DNA from: Streptomyces spongiicola
GTDB taxonomy: Bacteria > Actinomycetota > Actinomycetes > Streptomycetales > Streptomycetaceae
Reading direction: 5' to 3'
Assembly: GCF_003122365.1 (NCBI RefSeq)
Contig: NZ_CP029254.1
Location: 6,140,001 to 6,204,000, forward strand
Length of the DNA stretch: 64,000 nt
In this document: positions 50,845-59,948 of the stretch, piece after piece
How the letters are laid out: every line of letters begins with the position of its first letter
Numbering within the stretch: the stretch's first letter is position 1
Notes under the pieces: model-generated
The model's input: the letters and a program-made list of their open reading frames with translations, nothing else
Told to the model about the DNA's origin: nothing
The model's database searches: none
Position numbers and translations under genes: made by a program

Positions 50845-53108
50845 TGGCTACCGCGGCCGAGACCCTGGTCACCACCGATCTGGCCGTGGGCGGAATGACC
50901 TGCGCGGCCTGTGTACGGCGCGTCGAGAAGCGCCTCGGCAGGCTGGACGGCGTCACCGCGACCGTCAACCTGGCCACGGGCACGGCCCGGGTGAGCCATC
51001 CGCGGGGGGTCGAGCCGGCCGAACTGGTGGCCGCGGTCGAGAGCGCCGGCTACACGGCCGCGCTGCCCAGCCCCCCCGAGCGGCAGGAGCGGGAAGGGAG
51101 TCGGGAACCGGACGAGGGGAGCGAGGCCTCGAGGCAGGAGCGCGACCGACTGGTGGTCACCGCGCTCCTCGCGGTACCGGTGCTCGTCCTGTCGATGGTG
51201 CCCGCCTGGCAGTTCCGCAACTGGCAGTGGCTGTGCTTCGCGCTCGCGGCGCCGGTGGCGCTGTGGGGCGCCTGGCCGTTCCACGTACGGGCGCTGCGCG
51301 GGCTGCGGCACTCAGCCGCCACCATGGACACCCTGGTGTCGCTGGGGGTGGTCGCGTCCTTCTCGTGGTCGGTGTACGCGCTCTTCCTCGGCGGGGCGGG
51401 GGAGCCGGGCATGACGATGCCGTTCACCCTGCTGCCCGCGGCCTCGGACGGTGCGGCGCACCTGTACCTCGAAGCGGCCGTCGGCGTGCCGCTCTTCGTC
51501 ATGGCGGGCCGTTTCCTCGAGGCGCGGGCCCGGCACGGAACCGGAGCGGCGCTGCGGTCCCTGGCCGGACTCGCCGTCAAGGAGGTCTCGGTCCGGGACT
51601 CCGGTGGCGAACGACTCCTCCCGATCGAGGACCTGCGGGTCGGACAGGTCTTCGTGGTGCGTCCCGGGGAGCGCGTCGCCACCGACGGAGAGGTGGTCGA
51701 GGGCAGTTCGGCGGTGGACCTCGCGCTCGTCACTGGGGAGAGCGAGCCGGTCGAGATCGGACCGGGATCGCCCGTGGTGGGCGGTGCGGTCAACGCGGGC
51801 GGCCTGCTGCTGGTACGGGCCACGGCGGTCGGCGCCGGCACCCGGCTCGCCAGGATCACCCGCATGGTCGCCGACGCCCAGGCCGGGAAGGCCAGGGCGC
51901 AGCGGCTTGCCGACTCGGTGTCGGGTGTGTTCGTGCCGGTCGTCCTCTCCCTCGCCGTCACCGCCCTCGGTTTCTGGCTCGGCGCGGGCGCCGATCCGCA
52001 GGCCGCCGTCACCGCGAGCGTGGCCGTTCTCGTCGTGGCCTGCCCCTGCGCCCTCGGGCTCGCGACCCCGACCGCGCTGATGGCGGCGACCGGCCGCGGA
52101 GCACAACTGGGCGTCCTGGTCGGCGGCCCCCGGGCGCTGGAGGGTCTGCGGCACATCGACACCGTCGTCCTGGACAAGACCGGCACCCTCACCACCGGGC
52201 AGATGACCGTCGCCCGCGTGACGGCCACCGCGGACGGGCTGGGAAGGGAGGAAGTGCTGCGGCTGGCCGGCGCCGTCGAACAGGGCTCGGAGCATCCACT
52301 GGGCCGGGCGCTCGTCTCGTATGCCCGCAGGACGGCGCCCGACCGGGCGCTGCCCGAGGTGGGCGAGTTCACCACCCTGGCCGGCCGGGGAGTGCGGGGT
52401 GTGGCCGACGGCCGCCTGGTCGAAGTGGTCGCGCCCGACGGTGAACTGCCCGAGCCGCTGGCCGCGGCGCTGCTGACGGCCGAGGACACCCCGCACACCT
52501 CGGTCCTGGTCCGCGTGGACGGAGTGCCCGAGGCCCTCATCGAGGTCGGCGACGTGGTGCGGGCCGGGAGCTTCCGTGCCGTGGAGAGGCTGCGGCGGCT
52601 GGGCGTGGAACCGGTGCTCGCCACCGGCGACCGGGAGGCGCCGGCGCGCAGCGTCGCGGCCGAACTGGGTATCGAGACCGTGCACGCCCGGTGCTCCCCC
52701 GAGGACAAGGCCGCGCTGGTGCGACGGCTGCGGGAGGACGGCAGGCGGGTCGCGGTGGTCGGCGACGGGATCAACGACGCCGCCGCGCTGGCCGGTGCGG
52801 ACCTGGGGATCGCCATGGGAAGCGGCACCGACGTGGCGATCGGGGCGGCCGATGTGACCCTGGTGCGCGGCGACATCGAGGCCCTGGCGGACGCCGTTCG
52901 GCTGGCCGGGCGCACCCTGGGAACGATCCGGGCGAACCTGGTGTGGGCCTTCGGGTACAACGCCGTGACCGTGCCGCTCGCCCTGGTGGGACTGCTCAAT
53001 CCGATGCTCGCGGCGGTCGCGATGTCGGTGAGTTCGCTCCTCGTCGTCGGCAACAGCCTGCGCCTGCGCGCCTGGCAGCCGTCGACCGCGAAGAGCCGCC
53101 GGCGATGA
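50844..53108 (+). CDS. copA: Copper-translocating P-type ATPase
   Basis: A 754-residue P1B-ATPase that exports Cu(I) from the cytoplasm. An N-terminal heavy-metal domain has GGMTCAACV (Cys20-x2-Cys23). The membrane metal site is VACPCALG (Cys400-Pro-Cys402). The phosphorylated Asp444 lies in DKTGTLTTGQM, the ATP-binding HP motif in GSEHPLGRALVSYA, and the hinge in VGDGINDAAALAGADLGIAMG. Transport specificity for Cu+ is inferred from the CPC motif and the C-terminal YNAVTVPLALVG and MSVSSLLVVGNSLRL. It is in an operon with the small protein upstream and the PCuAC-like gene downstream (ATGA overlap), behind a CsoR-like site. Confidence 0.95.
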   Translation: MATAAETLVTTDLAVGGMTCAACVRRVEKRLGRLDGVTATVNLATGTARVSHPRGVEPAELVAAVESAGYTAALPSPPERQEREGSREPDEGSEASRQERDRLVVTALLAVPVLVLSMVPAWQFRNWQWLCFALAAPVALWGAWPFHVRALRGLRHSAATMDTLVSLGVVASFSWSVYALFLGGAGEPGMTMPFTLLPAASDGAAHLYLEAAVGVPLFVMAGRFLEARARHGTGAALRSLAGLAVKEVSVRDSGGERLLPIEDLRVGQVFVVRPGERVATDGEVVEGSSAVDLALVTGESEPVEIGPGSPVVGGAVNAGGLLLVRATAVGAGTRLARITRMVADAQAGKARAQRLADSVSGVFVPVVLSLAVTALGFWLGAGADPQAAVTASVAVLVVACPCALGLATPTALMAATGRGAQLGVLVGGPRALEGLRHIDTVVLDKTGTLTTGQMTVARVTATADGLGREEVLRLAGAVEQGSEHPLGRALVSYARRTAPDRALPEVGEFTTLAGRGVRGVADGRLVEVVAPDGELPEPLAAALLTAEDTPHTSVLVRVDGVPEALIEVGDVVRAGSFRAVERLRRLGVEPVLATGDREAPARSVAAELGIETVHARCSPEDKAALVRRLREDGRRVAVVGDGINDAAALAGADLGIAMGSGTDVAIGAADVTLVRGDIEALADAVRLAGRTLGTIRANLVWAFGYNAVTVPLALVGLLNPMLAAVAMSVSSLLVVGNSLRLRAWQPSTAKSRRR

Positions 53109-53761
53109 CGGGGACGGCGGACACGGTGAGCGAGACGGTCGACGGGACGGCGGACACGGTGAGCGAGACGGTGGACGGGACGGTGGACGAGACGATGAAG
53201 GCGAAGGCGAAGGCGGCGGGAGCGGTACAGGAGGCGGGAGCGGTACAGGAGGGACGGGCGGCGAAGAGGAACCGCCGGCTCGCCGACGTGCTGCCGGTCG
53301 TGCTGGCACCGCTCGCCGCGTCCGCCGTCGCCCTGGGCGGCCTGACCACCTGGGTCGGCACGGGCCACGCCGGCACACCGGCCCGGATCGACGTGGTGCC
53401 CGGCCGGGTGTACCTGCCGTACGGGGACGGCCGGGAGACCGCGGCGTTCTTCGACATCGCCAACTCGGGCGGTTCCGGCGACCGGTTGACCGGAGTCACC
53501 TCGCCCGCCGCCCTGGGGGAGGTCGCGCTGACCCGTCACCGCGTGACCGAGGCCGGTGGGGCGTACCGGGACGAGGTGGCGTCGACTTCCGTTCCGGCCG
53601 GCGGTGAACTGTCCATGTCGCCGCACGGTGTGAGCCTCACCCTGCTGCCGAAGGCGAACCTGGAGCCCGGCGACATCGTGCCGTTCACGCTGAGGTTCGA
53701 GCACGGCGGGCCGATCAGGACCGTCGCCGTGGTGGTGCGCCCGGGGTCCTCCTCCCTCTGA
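53105..53761 (+). CDS. Membrane-anchored PCuAC-like copper chaperone with altered ligands
   Basis: A 218-residue protein. Residues 1-55 are low-complexity (repeats of TADTVSETVDG); residues 56-78 are one helix (VLPVVLAPLAASAVALGGLT). The outside domain has the PCuAC fold pattern: YLPYGDGRETAAFFDIANSG, VTSPAALGEVALTRHR, VPAGGELSMSPHGVSLTLL. In classical PCuAC the Cu ligands are H/M-x10-M-x21-H-x-M; here the usual Met is replaced (AYRDEV) and the H-x-M is VSL, leaving a His before it (SPHG) and an earlier TRH. Copper binding may differ. ATG 53105 overlaps the ATPase stop. The stop is inside a 10-bp repeat (cctctgaccc). Confidence 0.82.
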   Translation: MTGTADTVSETVDGTADTVSETVDGTVDETMKAKAKAAGAVQEAGAVQEGRAAKRNRRLADVLPVVLAPLAASAVALGGLTTWVGTGHAGTPARIDVVPGRVYLPYGDGRETAAFFDIANSGGSGDRLTGVTSPAALGEVALTRHRVTEAGGAYRDEVASTSVPAGGELSMSPHGVSLTLLPKANLEPGDIVPFTLRFEHGGPIRTVAVVVRPGSSSL

Positions 53762-54363
53762 CCCCTCTGACCCCTCTGACCTCTCTGGCTCCCTCTTCCT
53801 CGCTGAACTCTCTCTGCGCCCTCTCTGCCACGTTCCGGCCTGGCTCCCTCTTCCTCCCGCCTGGCTCCCCTGGCTCCCCTGGCACGTGCTGCTTCTTCTG
53901 GCCTCCGGGGCCCGTTCCCGGCCGGTGGCGCTCGCTCGGGCCGGACCTGCGGCGGCCCCTGTACGGGGACCGGTGGAGACGCGGCTCCGGTAGTGCCGTG
54001 CGCGCCGTCGTGGGCGCCGTGCGCGCCGTGGTGGGCGCCGTGGGGCTCCGCGCCGACCGGACCTCCGGTCGTTCGCTCCGGCTTCGGACCGCACCCGCAA
54101 TCCCCGCCGCAGGCCGCACCCGCAATGCCCGAGCCGCAGGCCGGACCCGCGCTCGTGCGGTGGGCCGGACGGCGGGTGGGCTGAAGCGGTGAGCGCGGCG
54201 GTCTGCCCGGACGTCAACTCCCCGTGGTATTCGTCGATGTGGACGGCCGCCGCCCCCGTACGCGACTGTGGTGTGGATCACACGGTCCGGTTTGAGTCGG
54301 TGACCGGGGTCGGGTGCGTACCCATGCACGACGACGAGCGTCAGGATGCGAGGATGAAGCGCC
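53762..54363. repeat. 602-base intergenic region with ctctgac repeats and GC-rich repeats
   Basis: At 53752-53790 the unit cctctgaccc is repeated three to four times through the stop codon of the preceding gene, followed by ggctccctcttcctc repeats. Near 53996-54040 the unit cgtgcgcgccgtngtgggcgc is duplicated. A plus-strand frame here is not supported. A palindromic gtgtggatcacac lies at 54271-54283, upstream of the next gene. Confidence 0.6.
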
Positions 54364-55134
54364 ATGACTGCCGGGTGGTGTTCTCGTACGGTACGGGCCG
54401 CGGTGTTCGCGGCCGTGTGCGTGCTGCTCGCCGCCCTCGGTCACGTCGTCATGTCCGGGCAGTCCGTGCCGTCGTCGGCACTGGTCGGCGGGCTCGCCGC
54501 AACCGGCGGGCTGGGCTGGTGCCTGGCCGGGCGTGAGCGGGGACTGCTGCCGGTGGTCGCCGTGGTGGTCGCCGTGCAGACGGCGCTGCACACCGCGTTC
54601 TCCCTTGCGCAGTCCGGGACGGCCGCCGCAGGCCATGCCGCACATGCGGCCGCGTCCGCGGCCCGAGGTCACCACCACACGGGTTCCGGCGGGCTGGGGC
54701 AGTCCCTTACGGGCGCCATGGACGGTATGGCGATGAGCCATGGGCACGGCGCATATGCCGAGTCCGCGGGACATATGGCGTCGCTCGGTACGCCCTCCGC
54801 GGGTGACCTGGCCGATGTGGGCCGTACCCTCCCCCTGCACCATCTGAACGTGCTGTCCGGAGACTCCTCTTCGCTGGGCATGTTCGCCGCCCATCTGCTG
54901 GCAGCTCTGCTCACCGGTCTGTGGCTCGCCCATGGCGAGCGAGCCGCGTTCCGCATCCTCCGCGCGGTCGCCGGCCGGCTCACCGCACCGCTGAGGCTTC
55001 TGCTCGCGCTGCCGGCGCCGCCGCACCGCCCGCGGCTGCGCGGCCGCCGGCAACCCTCCCGTATCTCGCGGCTCCTCGTCCTGGTCTACGCGATCGTCCT
55101 CCGAGGGCCGCCCGTGGGGACCGCTGCCGCCTGA
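54364..55134 (+). CDS. Membrane protein with Met/His-rich loop
   Basis: A 256-residue membrane protein: AAVFAAVCVLLAALGHVVMS, ATGGLGWCLAGRERGLLPVV, AVVVAVQTALHTAFSLAQS, a loop rich in His and Met (RGHHHTGSGG, MDGMAMSHGHGAYAESAGHM), then LNVLSGDSSSLGMFAAHLLAALLTGLWLAHGERAA and a basic tail. It shares this layout with the protein at 48471, pointing to a common family. The loop is suited to binding copper. ATG 54364 has a weak site (GCGAGGATG). Followed after 171 bases by an ECF sigma gene. Confidence 0.8.
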   Translation: MTAGWCSRTVRAAVFAAVCVLLAALGHVVMSGQSVPSSALVGGLAATGGLGWCLAGRERGLLPVVAVVVAVQTALHTAFSLAQSGTAAAGHAAHAAASAARGHHHTGSGGLGQSLTGAMDGMAMSHGHGAYAESAGHMASLGTPSAGDLADVGRTLPLHHLNVLSGDSSSLGMFAAHLLAALLTGLWLAHGERAAFRILRAVAGRLTAPLRLLLALPAPPHRPRLRGRRQPSRISRLLVLVYAIVLRGPPVGTAAA

Positions 55135-55305
55135 CGGCAGCCGGAATCCCGAGGCGGCCCGAGTCGCCCCTCGGGCACGGCCGTACACCGGCCCGAGCGG
55201 GGCACCTCCCGCCGGCACCGGACGGCCGGACCCCCACACACCGGGTGGTGGACCGTGCGCCACGGGCCCCGGTCCCGGTCCCGGACGACCCGAGAGGGAC
55301 ACCAG

Positions 55306-55926
55306 GTGATCTCTTCTGCCCTGCCCGCTACCGGTGACGCGACGCCGAAGACGCCGTCTGCCGACGAGTCGATCACTTCCTGGGCGCTTGCCGCCCGCTC
55401 CGGTGACACCGACGCCGTGGAGCGCTTCGTGCGCGCCCTGCACCGCGACGTCCTGCGCTATGTCGCCCATCTGTGCGGTGATCCCCAGTCGGCCGACGAC
55501 CTCGCACAGGACACGTTCCTGCGCGCGCTCGGCAGTCTGCACCGCTTCGAGGGGCGGTCCTCGGCCCGCGCCTGGCTTCTGTCCATCGCCCGCCGCGCGG
55601 TGATCGACAGCTACCGGTACGCGGCGGCGCGGCCCAGACTGCACGACGCCCCCGACTGGCAACTGGCGGTCGAACTCGCCCAGCCGAGCGACCTGCCCGG
55701 CTTCGACGAGGGCGTCGCACTGCTCGAACTGCTGGCGCGCCTGCCGCGGGAGCGGCGGGAGGCGTTCGTACTCACCCAGATGCTCGGACTGCCCTACGCG
55801 GAGGCGGCCGAGCTGAGCGGCTGCCCGGTCGGGACGGTGCGCTCCCGTGTGGCCCGCGCACGGGCCACGCTCATGGAACTGCTGGCCGAGGCGGAGGAGC
55901 CGGCGGCGCCCGCACTGGCGGCATGA
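55306..55926 (+). CDS. ECF RNA polymerase sigma factor
   Basis: A 206-residue ECF sigma factor. Region 2: VERFVRALHRDVLRYVAHLC, DDLAQDTFLRALGSLHRFEG, ARAWLLSIARRAVIDSYRY. Region 4: LPRERREAFVLTQMLGLPYA, AAELSGCPVGTVRSRVARAR. GTG 55306 follows GAGAGGGAC; the earlier ATG at 55255 has no ribosome binding site. No zinc-finger anti-sigma gene follows; the DNA downstream is repetitive. It may serve the copper genes upstream, by context only. Confidence 0.88.
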   Translation: MISSALPATGDATPKTPSADESITSWALAARSGDTDAVERFVRALHRDVLRYVAHLCGDPQSADDLAQDTFLRALGSLHRFEGRSSARAWLLSIARRAVIDSYRYAAARPRLHDAPDWQLAVELAQPSDLPGFDEGVALLELLARLPRERREAFVLTQMLGLPYAEAAELSGCPVGTVRSRVARARATLMELLAEAEEPAAPALAA

Positions 55927-56460
55927 CCCGACCGGGTGCCGGCCCGGACCCGGAGGGATGCGCCTTCCCCGAGGGATGCGCCTTCCCCGGAGGGGTGTGC
56001 CGGCACCCGTTCCGAGCCGGAACCGGCCGGAACTCTGGGACGGGAGGAAACCCGCTGAACGGGCTGGAGCGGGCTGGAACTCTGGGACGGGAGGAAACCC
56101 GCTGAACGGGCCGGAACCGGCTGGAACTCTGGAACGGGCCGGTTCCGGTTGGCGCCATCCGGCGTCGGCCGGCACCATCCGGAACCGGTCGGCGCCGGCC
56201 GGCATCGCACCCCGCCGGGGACCGCGAGCGAGCGGCCGCGAGTCGGCGCGAGTGGGACACGGCGCGCCCCGCGGTGCGCCCGCGTACGGGAGGCGATGCC
56301 GACCAGGCGTGCTCCGCAGGCAGCTCCGTCCGCCCGCAGGGCGGGAGGGACGTTTGCGACACGCCGCGGGGGCGCCGGGAACTCACCCGGCACCCGCCGC
56401 GACTAGTGGACCGGGTGACGGAGTCTCACCCCCTGTGTCAAGTGAACTCTGGAGACTTTC
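55927..56460. repeat. Intergenic region with two repeat families
   Basis: gagggatgcgccttccccgg is duplicated near 55954-55993, and a 60-66-bp segment containing ggaactctgggacgggaggaa and acccgctgaacgggc is duplicated at about 56029-56115, with further partial copies to 56140. No gene is supported. The upstream part of the ABC importer operon (56370-56460) is less repetitive. Confidence 0.6.
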
Positions 56461-57552
56461 ATGCGTTCTCGTGTGTGGTGTGGTACGGCGGCCGCGGTGC
56501 TCGGCCTGCTCGCGGCCGGTTGCGGTGGCGGGAAGGACACCGAGGACAAGGGCGGCAAGGGCGACACGGGCGACAAGGGCACGGAGAAGTCCGCGGCCTC
56601 CGGCGGCTTCCCGGTGACCGTCACCGACTGCATGGGCGCCGGAACCACCTTCACCGAGGCCCCGGAGAAGATCGTCACCAGCAACGCCTCCAGCCTGGAG
56701 ATCCTGCTCCGACTGGGAGCGGGCGACAAGGTGATAGGCACCGGGTTCCCGCCGGCCAAGGGCGCGCTGCCCGGCGAGCTGGACGCCCGGGCGCAGCAGG
56801 TCGAGGTGCTCAGCAAGACGGTCATCCCGAAGGAGAAGCTCCTCGGCTCCGGCGCCGACCTGTACATCGACACCTTCGCCTCGATGGCCGGCATGGGCGG
56901 CGGAATGGGCGACGCGCCGACCGAGGAGGAGTTCAAGGCCGCCGGGATCAAGCACGTCTATCTCAAGTCCACGGCGTGCGCCCCGATGAGCAAGGGCCCG
57001 TCGGAGGACCTGTCCGCCGTCCAGGACGACATCACCTCCCTCGGAGCCGTCACCGGCACGAGCGCGAAGGCACGGGAACTCGTCGACGGGATGAAGGAGA
57101 AGGTCGACGGCGTGCGGAAGGCGGTCGGAGGAACCGCGCAGGACGCCCGGCCGACGTACTTCTTCTTCGACTTCGACGCGGGCACCAAGCAGCCGATCGC
57201 CGTGTGCAACCGCCAGGTCGCCAACGCGGTGATCACGCTGGCGGGCGCCCGCAACGTGTTCGCCGACTGCGACGGCGACTTCAAGCAGGTCAGCTGGGAG
57301 GACGTGGTCTCCAGGAACCCGGACTGGATCCAGCTCGGCGTGCGCGACCGGGGCAGCGAGGCCGCCGACGAGAAGGCGTTCGACGAGGCGCGGAAGTGGC
57401 TCGAGGGCAACCCCGCCACCAAGGGCCTGAAGGCCGTGAAGGAGGGCAACTTCCTGCGCATCGGCTCCGAGCGCACCACCATCGCGGGGGTGGAGAACGC
57501 CACGACGGTCCAGGACATCGCCAGGGCCGTCCACCCGGACAAGGTCAAGTAG
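56461..57552 (+). CDS. ABC importer substrate-binding lipoprotein (TroA/FecB superfamily)
   Basis: A 363-residue lipoprotein: signal peptide RSRVWCGTAAAVLGLLAAGC with lipobox LAAGC, a charged linker (KDTEDKGGKGDTGDKG), then a helical-backbone binding fold: VTSNASSLEILLRLGAGDKV, IGTGFPPAKGALPGELDA, YLKSTACAPMS and VSWEDVVSRNPDWIQLGVRD. This is the FecB/BtuF-like (metal-siderophore or cobalamin) group. Some actinobacterial members are annotated as F420-0 importers; the substrate cannot be told here. ATG 56461 follows TCTGGAGA. First gene of a three-gene operon. Confidence 0.88.
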   Translation: MRSRVWCGTAAAVLGLLAAGCGGGKDTEDKGGKGDTGDKGTEKSAASGGFPVTVTDCMGAGTTFTEAPEKIVTSNASSLEILLRLGAGDKVIGTGFPPAKGALPGELDARAQQVEVLSKTVIPKEKLLGSGADLYIDTFASMAGMGGGMGDAPTEEEFKAAGIKHVYLKSTACAPMSKGPSEDLSAVQDDITSLGAVTGTSAKARELVDGMKEKVDGVRKAVGGTAQDARPTYFFFDFDAGTKQPIAVCNRQVANAVITLAGARNVFADCDGDFKQVSWEDVVSRNPDWIQLGVRDRGSEAADEKAFDEARKWLEGNPATKGLKAVKEGNFLRIGSERTTIAGVENATTVQDIARAVHPDKVK

Positions 57553-57554
57553 CC

Positions 57555-58637
57555 GTGCTGGACACGCTGTCCGCGCCCCGCCGTGCGGCGGCGAAGGCGC
57601 CCGGCGAGGCGCGGACCGTGCCCGCCGGGCTGGTCGCGGTCGTCCTCGGCGCGGCCCTGCTGGCCGCCCTGACGGCCGCGGTCTCCTGGGGCTCCACGTC
57701 CATCCCGCCGGCGGAGGTGTGGAGTGTGGTGGGCAGACGGCTGACCGGCGAGCCGCCGAGGCCCGGCACGGACGACCTGATCGTCTGGCAGCTGCGGGTG
57801 CCCCGCGCGCTGCTCGCCGCGCTCGTCGGCGCCGGGCTCGGCCTCGTCGGGACGGCGGTGCAGGCGCTCGTCCGCAATCCGCTGGCCGACCCGTATCTGC
57901 TGGGCATCTCCAACGGGGCCTCGCTGGGCGCCGTCGCCGCGATCGTGCTGGGTCTCGGCGCCGGCGGGGCGCTGGGACTGGGGCTGTCCGGTGCCGCGTT
58001 CCTCGGCGCGCTGGGCACGTTCGCCCTGGTGTGGACGGTGGCCCGGCGGGGCGGCGGGTTCGCGCCGCTGCGGCTGGTGCTGGCCGGTGTGGCGATCGGG
58101 CAGTTCCTGTCCGGCTTCACCAGCTACCTGGTACTGCAGACCGGCGACGAACAGCAGACCCACAGCGTGCTGTTCTGGCTCATGGGCAGTCTCAGCGGTG
58201 CGAGCTGGCCGGTGCTCGCAGTACCCGCCGTCGCGGTGCCCGCCGCGCTGCTCTGGCTGCACGCCCGCGGCCGCGGACTCAACGCCCTGCTGATGGGCGA
58301 CGAGACCGCGGCCGGGCTCGGCGTCGACGTCACGAGGCTGCGCCGGGAACTGTTCACGGTGACGAGCGTGCTCACCGGCGTGCTCGTCGCCGTGTCCGGC
58401 GCCATCGCGTTCGTCGCCCTGATGGTGCCGCACGCCTGCCGCCTGGTCGTCGGAGGCGACCACCGCCGGCTGCTGCCGGTCTCCGCCCTCTTCGGCGCAC
58501 TGCTGATGGTGGTGGTGGACATCGTGTGCCGTACGGCGATGGACACCCAGGAGCTGCCCGTCGGTGTGGTGACCTCGCTGGTCGGGGCCCCCGCACTGCT
58601 GTATCTGCTGGACCGACGGCTGGGGAGCGGCAGTTGA
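57555..58637 (+). CDS. FecCD-family ABC transporter permease
   Basis: A 360-residue permease with about ten helices: LVAVVLGAALLAALTAAVSW, RVPRALLAALVGAGLGLVGT, AVQALVRNPLADPYLLGISN, GASLGAVAAIVLG and the cytoplasmic coupling segment near LGVDVTRLRRELF. This is the BtuC/FecCD family. GTG 57555 starts 2 bases after the binding-protein stop. The stop overlaps the TTG start of the ATPase gene. Confidence 0.92.
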   Translation: MLDTLSAPRRAAAKAPGEARTVPAGLVAVVLGAALLAALTAAVSWGSTSIPPAEVWSVVGRRLTGEPPRPGTDDLIVWQLRVPRALLAALVGAGLGLVGTAVQALVRNPLADPYLLGISNGASLGAVAAIVLGLGAGGALGLGLSGAAFLGALGTFALVWTVARRGGGFAPLRLVLAGVAIGQFLSGFTSYLVLQTGDEQQTHSVLFWLMGSLSGASWPVLAVPAVAVPAALLWLHARGRGLNALLMGDETAAGLGVDVTRLRRELFTVTSVLTGVLVAVSGAIAFVALMVPHACRLVVGGDHRRLLPVSALFGALLMVVVDIVCRTAMDTQELPVGVVTSLVGAPALLYLLDRRLGSGS

Positions 58638-59449
58638 GGATCGACATCGAGGACCTGCACGTCGCCTACGCGGGCCGTACGGTCGTCTCCGGCGCCCACC
58701 TGGTCGCGGCCGATGGGGAGATCACCGGCCTGGTCGGCCCGAACGGCAGCGGGAAGTCCACCCTGCTGCGGACCGTCTACCGGCACCTGCGTCCCGTCGC
58801 GGGCCGGGTGCTGCTGGCCGGGACCGACATCCGCGAGCTGTCCCCGGCCCGCTCGGCACGCCATGTGGCGGCGCTGCCGCAGGAGCGCGGCAGCGAGTTC
58901 GAGCTGACGGTACGGGAGGTGGTGGCGATGGGGCGTACGCCGTACAAACGGGCGTTCACCGGGGACAACGCCGCCGACCGGGACATCGTCGCCCGCGCCC
59001 TGTCGGACGTGGGCATGGCGGAGGCGGCCGGACGGCGATTCACCGCCCTGTCCGGGGGAGAGCGGCAACGGGTGCTGCTGGCACGTGCGTTCGCCCAGGA
59101 CCCCGACGTCCTGGTGCTCGACGAGCCGACCAACCACCTCGACGTCCGGCACCAGGTGGAACTGCTCGCCCTGCTGCGGGCACAGCGCCGCACCACCCTG
59201 GTGTCGCTGCACGACCTCAACGCCGCGGCCTCCGTGTGCGACCGGCTGCACGTGCTGCACGGCGGGACCGTCGTCGCGTCGGGGCCGCCGCGTGAGGTGA
59301 TCACACCCGGGCTGATGGCGGAGGTGTTCGGTGTCCGGGCGGCCGTGGTCGACCACCCCCTCACCGGTGACCCGCTCATCGCCTTCGACCACCGGGCACC
59401 CGCCGACGATCGCACGGCCCCCGCGCTGGAGGCCAACACGGCCGGATGA
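58634..59449 (+). CDS. ABC transporter ATP-binding protein of the same importer
   Basis: A 271-residue ATPase: Walker A GPNGSGKSTLLRTV, signature LSGGERQRVLLARAFAQDP, Walker B VLVLDEPTNHLDV and the switch His in LVSLHDLNAA. The first codon is TTG 58634, overlapping the permease stop (TTGA) with GGGGAGCGG upstream. It energises the FecBCD/BtuFCD-type importer. Confidence 0.92.
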   Translation: MRIDIEDLHVAYAGRTVVSGAHLVAADGEITGLVGPNGSGKSTLLRTVYRHLRPVAGRVLLAGTDIRELSPARSARHVAALPQERGSEFELTVREVVAMGRTPYKRAFTGDNAADRDIVARALSDVGMAEAAGRRFTALSGGERQRVLLARAFAQDPDVLVLDEPTNHLDVRHQVELLALLRAQRRTTLVSLHDLNAAASVCDRLHVLHGGTVVASGPPREVITPGLMAEVFGVRAAVVDHPLTGDPLIAFDHRAPADDRTAPALEANTAG

Positions 59450-59948
59450 CGGCGGGCCCGGCGGCGGGGAGGGGACCGGTTGCCCGGTTGCCCGGGTGCC
59501 GAGGCTTGGACGCGGTGCGCGGTGCGCGGTGCGCGGTGCGCGGTGCGCGGTGTGCGGTGCGGTGCGGTGCGTGGTGTGCGTGTGCGGCGGTACGCGGTGT
59601 GCGGTGCGTGGTGTGCGGACCCCGGGCCCCGGGTCCTGGGCCCCGGGTCCTGGGCCGCGGACCCCGGACCCCGGGGTGGGTGGGCTGTGCCGTGCCGGTG
59701 AGTCGGGTGGCGGGGGAGGGCTGACCGTACCGCCGGTGGGCACGGTGCCTCGGAGCCGGACCGTACGGTGCCTCGGAGCCGGGCCGCACGGGGAGGGGCG
59801 GGACCCCGGGCTGCTACGCCCGGTCGCCCCGCCCCTCCTCTGCCGGCCGTGTGCGGGATCAGTAGTCCGGAGGCCGAGCCCCACCCTGTTGGCCTGTAAA
59901 TCGAAGGCGAACGGGGCTTCTCGACCTTGGACGCGTTCTATTTACGAA
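59450..59948. repeat. Convergent intergenic region with heptanucleotide and other repeats
   Basis: A 7-bp unit gcggtgc is repeated about 6.5 times at 59512-59559, followed by gtgcgtggtgtgcgg repeats and ccccgggtcctggg repeats (59617-59680). No gene is supported. Confidence 0.75.

Noticed and set aside
54271..54283. CRP-like palindrome gtgtggatcacac
   Set aside because: It fits only loosely with known Crp sites, and a single match in a 64-kb GC-rich window is weak evidence. It is mentioned in the intergenic entry only.
55923..56105. 60-residue ORF overlapping the ECF sigma stop by ATGA, as a possible anti-sigma gene
   Set aside because: Its sequence is made of DNA repeats (EGCAFPEGCAFP) and has no zinc-finger or helix.
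56370..56461. Possible cobalamin riboswitch upstream of the ABC importer
   Set aside because: Fragments such as gggaac, cccgccgcgact and ggagtctcac resemble parts of the B12 riboswitch, but the core GGTG..AATCC segment and a proper B12 box are absent. A covariance-model search would be decisive.
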